64,000 bases of DNA from Streptomyces olivaceus (GCF_000721235.1 NZ_JOFH01000015.1:124001-188000); one strand, 5' to 3'; positions 53,243-61,586 are shown, numbered from the stretch's first letter. Numbers and translations are program-made. Notes: generated from the sequence alone by a model not told the origin.

Positions 53243-54457
53243 ATGAGCCGCCTCGCCCAGACCCACGGCCTCACGGACGTCCAGCGGGAGATCCTCTCCA
53301 CCGTCCGGGACTTCGTGGACAAGGAGATCATCCCGGTCGCCACCGAGCTGGAGCACCGGGACGAGTACCCGCAGGACATCGTCGACGGACTGAGGGAACT
53401 CGGCCTGTTCGGCCTGATGATCCCGGAGGAGTACGGGGGCCTGGGCGAGTCGCTCCTGACCTACGCCCTGTGCGTGGAGGAGATCGCCCGCGGCTGGATG
53501 TCGGTGTCCGGCATCATCAACACCCACTTCATCGTGGCGTACATGCTCAAGCAGCACGGCACCGAGGAGCAGAAGGACCACTTCCTGCCCCGGATGGCCG
53601 CGGGCGACGTCCGGGGCGCGTTCTCGATGTCCGAGCCGGCGCTGGGCTCCGACGTCTCGGCGATCTCCTCGAAGGCGGTGCGGGACGGCGAGGAGTACGT
53701 CCTGAACGGCCAGAAGATGTGGCTGACGAACGGCGGTACGTCCTCGCTGGTCGCCGTACTGGTGAAAAGTGACGAGGGTCACTCCCCGGAAGAGGCGGCC
53801 GCCGCCCCCCACCGGTCGATGACGACCTTCCTGGTGGAGAAGGAGCCCGGGTTCGGCGAGGTCCGTCCGGGCCTGACCATCCCCGGCAAGATCGACAAGA
53901 TGGGCTACAAGGGCGTCGACACCACCGAGCTCATCATGGACGGCCTGCGCATTCCGGCCAATCGGGTGCTCGGCGGCACCACCGGACGAGGTTTTTACCA
54001 AATGATGGACGGTGTCGAGGTCGGGCGCGTCAATGTGGCGGCCCGTGGCTGCGGCGTCGCTCAGCGTGCCTTCGAACTCGGCGTCCGGTACGCCCAGCAG
54101 CGTCACACTTTCGGCAAGCAGATCGCCCGGCACCAGGCCATCCAGTTCAAGCTGGCGGAGATGGCTACCAAGGTGGAGGCGGCGCATGCGATGATGGTGA
54201 ACGCCGCACGCAAAAAGGACTCGGGCGAACGAAACGACCTGGAAGCGGGGATGGCCAAGTACCTCGCCTCCGAGTACTGCAAAGAGGTCGTGGAGGACGC
54301 CTTCCGGATCCACGGCGGGTACGGCTTCTCCAAGGAGTACGAGATCGAGCGCCTCTACCGCGAGGCACCGATGCTGCTCATCGGGGAAGGCACCGCCGAG
54401 ATCCAGAAAATGATCATCGGCCGCCGGCTGCTCGAAGAGTATCGATTCCAGGGTTAG
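53243..54457 (+). CDS. mcd: acyl-CoA dehydrogenase, probable (2S)-methylsuccinyl-CoA dehydrogenase
   Basis: 404 aa. The ACAD fold has FGLMIPEEYGGLGESLLTYA, the FAD-contact MSEPALGSDVSAISSKAVRD and WLTNGGTSS region, and IGEGTAEIQKMIIGRRLLEE with the catalytic Glu. In the ethylmalonyl-CoA pathway this step oxidises methylsuccinyl-CoA to mesaconyl-CoA. The Rhodobacter enzyme has a longer N-terminal extension, which this one lacks. ATG 53243 lies 2 nt after the hydratase stop, preceded by GGGGAAG. It is the last gene of the operon. Confidence 0.87.
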   Translation: MSRLAQTHGLTDVQREILSTVRDFVDKEIIPVATELEHRDEYPQDIVDGLRELGLFGLMIPEEYGGLGESLLTYALCVEEIARGWMSVSGIINTHFIVAYMLKQHGTEEQKDHFLPRMAAGDVRGAFSMSEPALGSDVSAISSKAVRDGEEYVLNGQKMWLTNGGTSSLVAVLVKSDEGHSPEEAAAAPHRSMTTFLVEKEPGFGEVRPGLTIPGKIDKMGYKGVDTTELIMDGLRIPANRVLGGTTGRGFYQMMDGVEVGRVNVAARGCGVAQRAFELGVRYAQQRHTFGKQIARHQAIQFKLAEMATKVEAAHAMMVNAARKKDSGERNDLEAGMAKYLASEYCKEVVEDAFRIHGGYGFSKEYEIERLYREAPMLLIGEGTAEIQKMIIGRRLLEEYRFQG

Positions 54458-54526
54458 ATGTCCGGATACGGGGTGTTTTCTTGGAGAAGAAGGTCACACC
54501 CCGTATGCAGTGTTCGGCCGCCGACT

Positions 54527-54562
54527 CGGCTTCCTGGCTTACCCAGTTGCGGCAGGAAGCCG
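54527..54562. terminator. inverted repeat between mcd and psd
   Basis: CGGCTTCCTG (54527-54536) and CAGGAAGCCG (54553-54562) are exact reverse complements with a 16-nt loop. It lies 70 nt after the mcd stop and 66 nt before the psd start. It may end the ethylmalonyl-CoA operon or regulate psd. Confidence 0.5.
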
Positions 54563-54627
54563 CTACGATCGCCGGAAAGCCGCCGTCCCCCGTCAGAGCG
54601 CGGCATCATCCGCTACGAAGGTCATCC

Positions 54628-55284
54628 ATGCCCCACAGCCAAACCTCTGCACCCCGCGACAGCCTCACCGGCGTACGCCTCGCGCGCGGAGCCTCGCCGT
54701 GGCTTCTGCCGACCGTCGCCACCGCAGCCGTCAGCCTTCTGCGCGCCCGCCGTTCCGGCGCCGCCAAGGCCGTCGCCGTCCCCGCCACCGCGCTCGCGGC
54801 GGGAATGCTGTGGTTCTTCCGCGACCCCGAGCGCGAGATCACCCGCGGCCGGGTCATCTCGCCCGCCGACGGAGTGGTGCAGAGCATCATGCCGTGGAAG
54901 GACGGCCGCACCCGCGTCGCGATCTTCATGAGCCCGCTCAACGTCCACGTGAACCGCGCCCCGCTGTCGGGCACGGTGACGTCGGTCGAGCACGTGCCGG
55001 GCGGCTTCGTTCCCGCTTTCAACAAGGAGAGCGAGAACAACGAGCGCGTCGTGTGGCACTTCGACACCGAGCTCGGCGACATCGAGATGATCCAGATCGC
55101 CGGCGCGGTCGCCCGCCGCATCGTCCCGTACGTGCCGCAGGGCACCAAGGTCGAGCAGGGCGACCGGGTCGGTCTGATCCGCTTCGGCTCCCGCGTCGAC
55201 CTGTACCTGCCCGAGGGCGTGGAGGTCGATGTCGAGGTGGGTCAGAAGACGGTGGCTGGGGTGACTCGAATTGACCGTGATTGA
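54628..55284 (+). CDS. psd: phosphatidylserine decarboxylase
   Basis: 218 aa, the short (type II-like) decarboxylase. Motifs: FRDPEREITRGRVISPADGV near the start, MSPLNVHVNRAPLSGTV, and the autocleavage Gly-Ser in IRFGSRVDLYLP that makes the pyruvoyl group. It turns phosphatidylserine into phosphatidylethanolamine at the membrane. The N-terminal 60 residues include a hydrophobic segment (AVPATALAAGMLWFF). ATG 54628. The stop overlaps the pssA start by 14 nt. Confidence 0.92.
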   Translation: MPHSQTSAPRDSLTGVRLARGASPWLLPTVATAAVSLLRARRSGAAKAVAVPATALAAGMLWFFRDPEREITRGRVISPADGVVQSIMPWKDGRTRVAIFMSPLNVHVNRAPLSGTVTSVEHVPGGFVPAFNKESENNERVVWHFDTELGDIEMIQIAGAVARRIVPYVPQGTKVEQGDRVGLIRFGSRVDLYLPEGVEVDVEVGQKTVAGVTRIDRD

Positions 55285-56125
55285 TCCACAGACACAGACC
55301 GGATGGGTGCCGGAGGCCGACGAGGTGGACGACGAGGAGGAGATGCCGCTCTCGCTCCGCCTTTCGATAGCGGACACGCTCACCCTGGGCAACGCCACGT
55401 GCGGCTTCATGGCGGTGTACTTCACCACCACCGGCATCCTCATCCCCCATCTCATGGGCAGCGACGAGTCGGGCATGGCCCGGCACAGCGCGGCCACCGC
55501 GGTCATCCTGATGCTGTGCGCGGCGATCTTCGACCTGTTCGACGGCCTGGTCGCCCGCAAGCTGCGCAGCTCGCCGATGGGCGCGGAGCTGGACAACCTC
55601 TCCGACCTGATCAGCTTCGGCCTCGCGCCGGCGTACTTCGTCCTCGTCTACGGCATGGTCGCGGACGACGCCTACCAGCGGGTGGCGGCGGTGGGGGCGA
55701 TCGTGGTGCTCCTGGCGGTGGTGCTGCGGCTCGCGCGGTTCTCCTGCGTCACCGTCAAGGACGGCACCTTCCAGGGCATGCCGTCGCCGTTCGGCGCGCT
55801 GACGGTCGTGTCGATCGTCCTGCTCGAACTGCCCTTCGTGGCGACGCTGCTCGCCATCATCGGCACGGCCTGGCTGATGGTGAGCCGGGTCGAGTACCCG
55901 AAGCCCCGGGGGCGCCTCGCGGTGGCGATGCTGTCGTGGATCGTCCTGTCGATGGGGCTGCTGGCGGGCTGGGCCTTCGATGCCCCGAGCGGACAGCTGC
56001 TGCTGCAGACGGGGTGTGCGCTGCAGCTGGTGATGGGCGCGGTGATCCCGCTGTTCGCGACCGCTCGCAGGGTGAACAATTTCCGTGACAATCGGCGCGA
56101 GGCGCGGGCGGCGCAGTTGCCGTAG
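55271..56125 (+). CDS. pssA: CDP-diacylglycerol-serine O-phosphatidyltransferase
   Basis: 284 aa membrane enzyme. The CDP-alcohol phosphatidyltransferase motif is FDLFDGLVARKLRSSPMGAE, continuing to LDNLSDLISF, with all the DG-AR-G-D-D residues. Several transmembrane helices follow (FVLVYGMVADD, VGAIVVLLAVVLRLARF, LAVAMLSWIVLSMGLLAGWA). It makes phosphatidylserine from CDP-diacylglycerol and serine, the substrate for Psd next door. The start is drawn at TTG 55271; a GTG two codons on is also possible. Translation is coupled to psd through the overlap. Confidence 0.9.
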   Translation: MTVIDPQTQTGWVPEADEVDDEEEMPLSLRLSIADTLTLGNATCGFMAVYFTTTGILIPHLMGSDESGMARHSAATAVILMLCAAIFDLFDGLVARKLRSSPMGAELDNLSDLISFGLAPAYFVLVYGMVADDAYQRVAAVGAIVVLLAVVLRLARFSCVTVKDGTFQGMPSPFGALTVVSIVLLELPFVATLLAIIGTAWLMVSRVEYPKPRGRLAVAMLSWIVLSMGLLAGWAFDAPSGQLLLQTGCALQLVMGAVIPLFATARRVNNFRDNRREARAAQLP

Positions 56126-56135
56126 CGGTGTCTTG

Positions 56136-56176
56136 CAGGGCCCCGGACCCGGGTGGGTTCGGGGCCCTGTTGTTTT
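56136..56176. terminator. hairpin with U-tract after pssA
   Basis: CAGGGCCCCG (56136-56145) pairs exactly with CGGGGCCCTG (56160-56169), followed by TTGTTTTT (56170-56177 approximately). It lies 10 nt after the pssA stop and between pssA and the convergent glycerate kinase gene, so it may act both ways. Confidence 0.85.
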
Positions 56177-56216
56177 TCCGCGCCCGGCGCCGGTGCGGGC
56201 CTCTGCCGGGGGCTCC

Positions 56217-57374
56217 CTACGCGACGAAGTCCCGCGCGACGGCCTCCGCCACCCGCTCCAGGATCGGCCCCGCGTCCGCGATGCACTTCGCGACGTCCGG
56301 CTCCACGTCCGTCAGCGGGTACGCCCGCCGGATCCCGGCCCGCCCCAGCGCCGCCGCCGGCAGCGCGAGGCGCCCGCAGACCGCGACGACCTCCTTGCCC
56401 GCCGCCCGCGCCGCCGCCGCGACGCCCGCCGGGGCCTTGCCGTGCAGGGTCTGCTCGTCCAGCGAGCCCTCCCCCGTGATCACCAGGTCCGCCCGCTCCA
56501 GCGCCGGCGCGAAGCCCAGCACGTCCAGCATCACCTCGATGCCGGGCCGGAACCGGGCGCCCAGCAGCATCGCGCCGAACCCGATGCCGCCCGCCGCCCC
56601 CGCACCGGGGGACGCGGCGTACCCGGCGGCCCGCGCGCCCACGCCCTCCGTCCCCTCCAGCACCTTCGCGAAGTGCCCGAGCGCCGCGTCGAGGGCCGTC
56701 ACGTCGTCCGGCGAGGCGCCCTTCTGCGGGCCGTAGACCGCCGGGGCGCCCTTCGGTCCCGTCAGGGGATTGTCCACGTCGCTCGCGAGCACCAGCTCGA
56801 CGTCCGCCAGCCGCGGGTCGAGACCTGACAGGTCGGCCGAGGCGAGCCGGGCGAGGCCACCGCCGCCGGGCGCGACGGGCCGGCCGTCCGCGTCCAGGAA
56901 CCGGGCGCCCAGCGCGGCCAGCATTCCGGCGCCCCCGTCCGTGGTGGCGCTGCCGCCGACCCCGAAGACGATGGTCCGCGCCCCGGCGTCCAGCGCGGCC
57001 CGCAGCAGTTCGCCCGAGCCGCGGGTGGACGCGGTGAGCGGTGCGAGGACCCCGCCCGGCAGCCGGTGCAGTCCGCTGGCCTCAGCCATCTCCACCACGG
57101 CGGTGCCCTCGCGCAGGGCGTACGCCGCCGTCACCTCGTCACCGAGCGGGCCGGCGACCCGCACCTCACGGCGTTCGAACCCGGCCGCGACCGCCGCGGC
57201 CACCGTGCCGTCACCGCCGTCGGCCACGGGCAGCGCCTCCACCCGGACGTCCGGCACGACGCGGCGCAGTCCGGCCGTGACCCGCTCGGCGACCTCGACG
57301 GCCGTCAGCGATCCCTTGAACTTGTCCGCGGCGACGAGCACCCGGCGGGTCCCGTCCACAGCAGCGTCAGCCAC
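56217..57374 (-). CDS. glycerate kinase
   Basis: 385 aa. The GckA/GarK family fold: VLVAADKFKGSLTAVEVAER at the start, GGDGTVAAAVAAGF, VFGVGGSATTDGGAGMLAAL, and VITGEGSLDEQTLHGKAPAG near the C-terminus. It phosphorylates glycerate to 2- or 3-phosphoglycerate. GTG 57374 has GGGGAGATCAAG upstream; an earlier TTG start at 57413 is not supported. The gene could use glyoxylate-derived glycerate, in keeping with the nearby glyoxylate-producing lyase, but that is only inference. Confidence 0.88.
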   Translation of the reverse strand: MADAAVDGTRRVLVAADKFKGSLTAVEVAERVTAGLRRVVPDVRVEALPVADGGDGTVAAAVAAGFERREVRVAGPLGDEVTAAYALREGTAVVEMAEASGLHRLPGGVLAPLTASTRGSGELLRAALDAGARTIVFGVGGSATTDGGAGMLAALGARFLDADGRPVAPGGGGLARLASADLSGLDPRLADVELVLASDVDNPLTGPKGAPAVYGPQKGASPDDVTALDAALGHFAKVLEGTEGVGARAAGYAASPGAGAAGGIGFGAMLLGARFRPGIEVMLDVLGFAPALERADLVITGEGSLDEQTLHGKAPAGVAAAARAAGKEVVAVCGRLALPAAALGRAGIRRAYPLTDVEPDVAKCIADAGPILERVAEAVARDFVA

Positions 57375-57549
57375 CTTGATCTCCCCTTGCTCTTCGGGCC
57401 TTGCGCACGTCAAGGCAGTCGCGCCGCTGCGACCCTAACCGCAGGACGCCCACGCCGTCATGCCCCCGCCCACACCGTGGAACCGGCCGTCCGCCCGCCC
57501 CGCCGGGTCGCGTGCCCGTCGCGGGCCGCCCGCTCGTTACGCTTCCGGG

Positions 57550-58044
57550 ATGACCACTGCCGACTACGCCGCCTACATCGCCGGCCTCCCCCGCGTCCTC
57601 GCCGGAGCCGCCGCGGTCTTCCGGGACGCCCGGGGGCGCGTGCTGCTCGTCGAGCCCAACTACCGCAAGGGGTGGGCGCTGCCCGGCGGCACGATCGAGT
57701 CCGAGGACGGGGAGACCCCACGGCGGGGCGCGTGGCGGGAGACCGTCGAGGAGATCGGCCTCGACGTGCGGCTCGGGAGGCTGCTCGCGGTGGACTGGGT
57801 GCACGGTGTGGGCAGGCCGCCGCTCGTGGCGTACCTCTACGACGGCGGGGTCCTGTCCGAGGACGACCTCAGGGCGGTCCGGCTGCAGGAGGAGGAGTTG
57901 CTGTCCTGGAAGCTGGTGCCGCGTGAGGACCTGGGCGACCACCTGCTCGGCACGCTGCACGGCCGGGTGCTGGCCGCGCTGGACGTGCTGGCGGACGGAT
58001 CGGGAACGGCCGAGCTGGAGAACGGCGTCCGCGTCGACCGGTGA
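57550..58044 (+). CDS. Nudix hydrolase
   Basis: 164 aa. The Nudix box reads GGTIESEDGETPRRGAWRET then VEEIGL. All catalytic Glu and Arg positions are present, but two residues (within IESEDGE) are inserted between the first Gly and the E of the G-x5-E motif. It hydrolyses a nucleoside-diphosphate-linked compound of unknown type. TACGCT ends 6 nt before the ATG (leaderless). Convergent with ogt. Confidence 0.85.
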   Translation: MTTADYAAYIAGLPRVLAGAAAVFRDARGRVLLVEPNYRKGWALPGGTIESEDGETPRRGAWRETVEEIGLDVRLGRLLAVDWVHGVGRPPLVAYLYDGGVLSEDDLRAVRLQEEELLSWKLVPREDLGDHLLGTLHGRVLAALDVLADGSGTAELENGVRVDR

Positions 58045-58120
58045 CCCGTCGCGCCACGCCCGGCAGCCCTGGACCACGCCCGACGGCCCCGGAACAGCGC
58101 CGGGCCCCGGCGTCGACCGT

Positions 58121-58603
58121 CTAGAACAGTGCCGAGCCCCGTTCGAAGTCCAGCAGGCGCTGCTTGCGTTCCAGGCCGCCGCCGTAGCCGGTGAGACCGC
58201 CGCTCGCGCCGATGACCCGGTGGCACGGGACGACGATGCCGATCGGGTTGCGTCCGTTGGCGAGGCCCACCGCGCGGGAGGCGGCCGGGTTGCCGAGGGC
58301 GTCGGCGAGTTGGCCGTAGGTGCGGGTCTCGCCGTACGGGATCTTCCGGAGCTGGTCCCAGACCGTGCGCTGGAAGGGCGTTCCGGTCAGGCGCAGGGGC
58401 AGGCCGAACTCCTTCAGTTCGCCTGCGAAGTAGGCCTCCAGTTGCTCCTCGGCCCCGGCGAAGGGGCGTTCGTCGCGGGCTCCGAAGGACTCCTCAGGCG
58501 GGCGGTGGCGCTGGTCGGTCATGTAGAGGCCGCACAGGACGCCGTCCTCGGCGACGAGGGTGAGGGCTCCGTAGGGACTGTCGATCACGGTGTGCTGCTT
58601 CAC
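58121..58603 (-). CDS. ogt: methylated-DNA-protein-cysteine methyltransferase (Ogt type)
   Basis: 160 aa. The acceptor Cys127 lies in the IVVPCHRVIGASGGLTGYGG signature; the HTH-like TPFQRTVWDQLRKIPYGETR and DALGNPAASRAVGLANGRNP come before it. It removes alkyl groups from O6-guanine in a single-turnover reaction. The start is GTG 58603 (reading KQHTVIDSPYG), preceded by AGAGGG; an extra nine residues from an upstream ATG (58630) are probably not native. It would follow ada-alkA in an operon but is cut from it by the tnpB element. Confidence 0.9.
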   Translation of the reverse strand: MKQHTVIDSPYGALTLVAEDGVLCGLYMTDQRHRPPEESFGARDERPFAGAEEQLEAYFAGELKEFGLPLRLTGTPFQRTVWDQLRKIPYGETRTYGQLADALGNPAASRAVGLANGRNPIGIVVPCHRVIGASGGLTGYGGGLERKQRLLDFERGSALF

Positions 58604-58777
58604 GGTGCACCCTCTGAGGGGGTTCTTCATCGGATACCTCCGTGGATAGTCCGCCCTTCAGGGCGGTGAGGAAACGGACTCCTGCAGAGCAGGGCAAGGA
58701 GCGGGGTTTCTCCCCCGGGGCGGGAGACCGTGCTCTGACCCAGCAGGTTTGATCTTCACACGCAGTCACGCTAGTTT
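58604..58777. other. left flank and possible left end of the tnpB element
   Basis: 174 nt with several stems: CCCTCTGAGGG (58609-58619), CCGCCC-TTCA-GGGCGG (58651-58666) followed by GAGGAA, CCTGCAGAGCAGG, and a purine/pyrimidine run around TTTCTCCCCCGGGGCGGGAG. TTTGAT at 58748-58753 is a possible TAM-like motif just before the tnpB start. The exact left end cannot be set. Confidence 0.45.
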
Positions 58778-59974
58778 GTGAGCGTGACCGCGAACCAGGT
58801 GAAGCGGGCGTTCAAGTACCGCTTCTACCCGACGGATGCGCAGGCGGCGGAGCTGTCGCGCACGTTCGGGTGCGTGCGGAAGGTCTACAACCTGGCGCTC
58901 GCCGCCCGCACCGAGGCGTGGACGCGGCAGGAGCGCGTGAACTACAACGCAACCTCGGCCATGCTGACGGCGTGGAAGAAGACCGACGAGCTGGCGTACC
59001 TCAACGACGTCTCCTCGGTACCGCTCCAGCAGTGCCTGCGGCACCTTCAGGCGGCGTTCGCCGGTTTCTACGGCAAGCGGGCCAGGTACCCGCGTTTCAA
59101 GTCGAAGAAGAGGTCCCGCAAGTCCGCCGAGTACACGACCTCCGGGTTCCGGTTCCGTGACGGCCGACTGACCCTCGCGAAGATGACCGACCCCCTCGAC
59201 ATCGTGTGGTCGCGGCCCCTCCCCGAGGGGGCGATCCCGTCCACGGTGACGGTGTCCCAGGACGCGGCGGGCCGCTGGTTCGCTTCGATGCTGTGCGACG
59301 ACAAGCCGGCCATGCCTGCGCCGGCCAACGCGACGGTCGGCATCGACGCGGGGCTCACCACCCTGCTGACCCTGTCGACCGGAGAGAAGATCGCCAACTC
59401 CCGGCATGAACGCCGTGACCGGGTCCGGCTGGCTCGCGCCCAGCGGAACCTGGCGAAGAAGCAGAAGGGCTCCGCCAACCGGGCCAAGGCCCGGCGTCGC
59501 GCCGCCAAGGTGTACGCCCGCATCGCCGACCGCAGGCGTGACCACCTGCACAAGCTGACCACCCGACTCGTGCGTGAGAACCAAACGCTCGTGATCGAGG
59601 ACCTGAGCGTCCGCAACATGGTCAAGAACCACAAGCTCGCCCGTGCGATCTCCGATGCCGCGTGGTCGGAGTTCCGGAGCATGCTGGAGTACAAGGCCCA
59701 GTGGTACGGCCGTGAGGTGATCGCCGTCGACCGCTTCTTCCCCTCCAGCAAGCTGTGCTCCGCCTGTGGCACCTTGCAGAGCAAAATGCCGCTGAACATC
59801 CGCACGTGGACGTGCGACTGCGGCACCGTCCATGACCGCGACGTGAACGCGGCGAAGAACATCCTGGCCGTCGGGCTGACGGCAACAGCCTGTGGAGACG
59901 GTGTAAGACCTCAACGGAGTACTCCGGGCGGGCAGTCGTCGGTGAAGCAGGAAACCCCACGGCGCAAGCCGTAG
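58778..59974 (+). CDS. tnpB: IS605-family TnpB, RNA-guided nuclease
   Basis: 398 aa with intact catalytic core. RuvC residues: D190 in TVGIDAGL, E274 in LVIEDLSV, D355 in [10 protein letters not shown]; these correspond to D191, E278, D361 of ISDra2 TnpB. The zinc finger CSACG...CDCG (C327, C330, C346, C348) is present. The N-terminal wedge domain starts [20 protein letters not shown]. TnpB cuts DNA next to a TAM, guided by an omegaRNA from the element's right end. The start is GTG 58778 with another start codon two codons later. Lower-GC style is not evident, suggesting long residence in this genome. Confidence 0.9.
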   Translation: MSVTANQVKRAFKYRFYPTDAQAAELSRTFGCVRKVYNLALAARTEAWTRQERVNYNATSAMLTAWKKTDELAYLNDVSSVPLQQCLRHLQAAFAGFYGKRARYPRFKSKKRSRKSAEYTTSGFRFRDGRLTLAKMTDPLDIVWSRPLPEGAIPSTVTVSQDAAGRWFASMLCDDKPAMPAPANATVGIDAGLTTLLTLSTGEKIANSRHERRDRVRLARAQRNLAKKQKGSANRAKARRRAAKVYARIADRRRDHLHKLTTRLVRENQTLVIEDLSVRNMVKNHKLARAISDAAWSEFRSMLEYKAQWYGREVIAVDRFFPSSKLCSACGTLQSKMPLNIRTWTCDCGTVHDRDVNAAKNILAVGLTATACGDGVRPQRSTPGGQSSVKQETPRRKP

Positions 59975-60008
59975 GAACCCCCCTCCTCCAGGAGGGGGAG
60001 GAAGTCAA
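59975..60008 (+). ncRNA. probable omegaRNA 3' end and right terminal hairpin of the element
   Basis: Directly after the tnpB stop, CCCCCTCC (59979-59986) and GGAGGGGG (59991-59998) form a hairpin with loop TCCA. GAGGAAGTCAA follows. In TnpB elements the omegaRNA covers the last part of tnpB and this end, and its guide is the flanking DNA. The guide here would start at 60009 in the ada-alkA 3' end (ACGGGCAGGAAGTTGATCGG). The omegaRNA 5' end was not located. Confidence 0.5.
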
Positions 60009-61507
60009 ACGGGCAGGAAGTTGATCGGGTGGCTGTCGGTCGCCCACAGGTACTGGACGGCGTACGCCCGCCAGGGCCGCCAGGCCGACGCGCGGGCCGT
60101 GAGCGCGGCCGGGGTGGAGGGCAGGCCCAGTTCGCCGGCGGCGCGGCGGATGCCGAGGTCGGTGGGGAGGAAGGCGTCGGGGTCGCCGAGGGCGCGCATG
60201 GCGATGACGTCGGCGGTCCAGGGGCCGAAGCCGGGGAGGGCGAGGAGCCGGGCGCGGGTCTCGGCCCAGTCGCACTCGACGCCCAGGTTGACCGAGCCGT
60301 CGGCCAGGTGGGCGACGAGGGTGGTGAAGGTGGTGCGGCGGGTGCGCGGCATCGCCAGGGTCTCCGGGTCCACCGCCGCCAGTGCCCCGGTGGACGGGAA
60401 GAGGTGGGTCAGGCCGCCCTCGGGGTCGTCCACCGGCTCGCCGTGCGCGGCGACCAGGCGGGCGGCGTGGGTGCGGGCGGCGGCGGTGGAGACCTGCTGG
60501 CCGAGTACGGCACGTACGGCGAACTCCGCCTCGTCCACCGTGCGCGGCACGCGCCGGCCGGGGGCCTTGTCGACGAGCGGCGCGAGCAGCGGGTCGGCGC
60601 GCAGCTGGTCGTCGACCGCCACCGGGTCGGCGTCCAGGTCGAGCAGCCGCCGGCAGCGGCTGATGGCGACGGTCAGGTCGCGCGGGTCGCCGAGGGTGAG
60701 GCGGCAGGCGATGTGGTCGGGGTTCGGGGTGAGGGCCACGATGCCGTGACCGTACGGGAGGCGCAGGGTGCGCCGGTACGCGCCCTCCCGCCACTCCTCC
60801 ACGCCCGGGACGGCGGTGGCGGCGAGGTGGCCGAAGAGGTTGTCGGGGTTGAGCGGGGCGCGGAACGGGAGCCGGAGCAGGAGGGTGCCGGCGGCCGTGG
60901 TGCCGACGGCCGTGGTGCCGGCGGGTCGGGCCTTGGGGACGCGGGTGCGCAGCTCGCTCGGGGAGAGTGCGTAGACCTCGCGGACCGTGTCGTTGAAGGT
61001 GCGGATGGAGGCGAAACCGGCCGCGAAGGCGATGTCCGCCATCGGCAGCGGGGTGGTCTCGATCAGCAGCCGGGCGGTCTGGGCGCGCTGCGCGCGGGCG
61101 AGGGCGAGGGGCCCCGCGCCCAGTTCCGCGAGGAGCTGGCGTTCGACCTGCCGGGTGCTGTAGCCGAGGCGGGCGGCGAGGCCGGGGACGCCCTCGCGGT
61201 CCACGACGCCGTCGGCGATCAGGCGCATGGCGCGGGCGGTGAGGTCGGCGCGCACGTTCCACTCGGGCGAGCCGGGGCTGGTGTCCGGGCGGCAGCGTTT
61301 GCACGCCCGGAACCCGGCCTGCTGGCAGGCCGCCGCGCTCGGGTGGAAGGTCATGTTCCCGGGCTTGGGCGGTACCGCGGGGCAACTGGGGCGGCAGTAG
61401 ATCCCGGTCGTCAGGACGGCCGTGAAGAACCAGCCGTCGAAGCGCGCGTCCTTCGACCGGACGGCGCGCACGCAGCGCTCGGTGTCGGTGTGCATTCCCG
61501 TCTGCAT
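60005..61507 (-). CDS. Ada-AlkA fusion: DNA alkylation sensor/regulator and 3-methyladenine glycosylase
   Basis: 500 aa. Residues 1-80: AdaA zinc module with Cys38, Cys42, Cys69 and Cys72 exactly as in E. coli Ada; Cys38 takes methyl from phosphotriesters. Residues about 85-180: AraC-type HTHs (VPGLAARLGYSTRQVERQLL, PLPMADIAFAAGFASIRTFN) that activate transcription after methylation. Residues about 205-500: AlkA HhH-GPD glycosylase with LPGFGPWTADVIAMRALGDP and catalytic Asp450 in FLPTDLG. The stop codon is supplied by the element's end (TCA at 60005-60007), so the last native residues may be lost. GGAGAC precedes the ATG. Confidence 0.9.
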   Translation of the reverse strand: MQTGMHTDTERCVRAVRSKDARFDGWFFTAVLTTGIYCRPSCPAVPPKPGNMTFHPSAAACQQAGFRACKRCRPDTSPGSPEWNVRADLTARAMRLIADGVVDREGVPGLAARLGYSTRQVERQLLAELGAGPLALARAQRAQTARLLIETTPLPMADIAFAAGFASIRTFNDTVREVYALSPSELRTRVPKARPAGTTAVGTTAAGTLLLRLPFRAPLNPDNLFGHLAATAVPGVEEWREGAYRRTLRLPYGHGIVALTPNPDHIACRLTLGDPRDLTVAISRCRRLLDLDADPVAVDDQLRADPLLAPLVDKAPGRRVPRTVDEAEFAVRAVLGQQVSTAAARTHAARLVAAHGEPVDDPEGGLTHLFPSTGALAAVDPETLAMPRTRRTTFTTLVAHLADGSVNLGVECDWAETRARLLALPGFGPWTADVIAMRALGDPDAFLPTDLGIRRAAGELGLPSTPAALTARASAWRPWRAYAVQYLWATDSHPINFLPV

Positions 61508-61586
61508 GTCTCCAGGATGGCGCGCGCGGCGGGCTCCGGCTGGCGGGAATGCGACGTGGATGTCGCGCTTGCTGGCCTCCTGCGGA

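Larger units (their letters stand above)
58754..60008 (+). mobile_element. IS605-family element with tnpB only (IS1341-type)
   Basis: It is a single-orf element without tnpA, so it cannot move by itself unless a TnpA is supplied in trans. The right end is well defined: a hairpin (59979-59998) then GAGGAAGTCAA, ending at about 60008 in the TCAA pattern known for IS200/IS605 right ends. The left end is uncertain: it could be after TTTGAT at 58753 or further left. It lies between ada-alkA and ogt in the opposite orientation. Confidence 0.7.

Noticed and set aside
58651..58680. CRISPR repeat or omegaRNA scaffold in the left flank
   Set aside because: Only single hairpins without regular spacing; omegaRNA belongs to the right end in this family.
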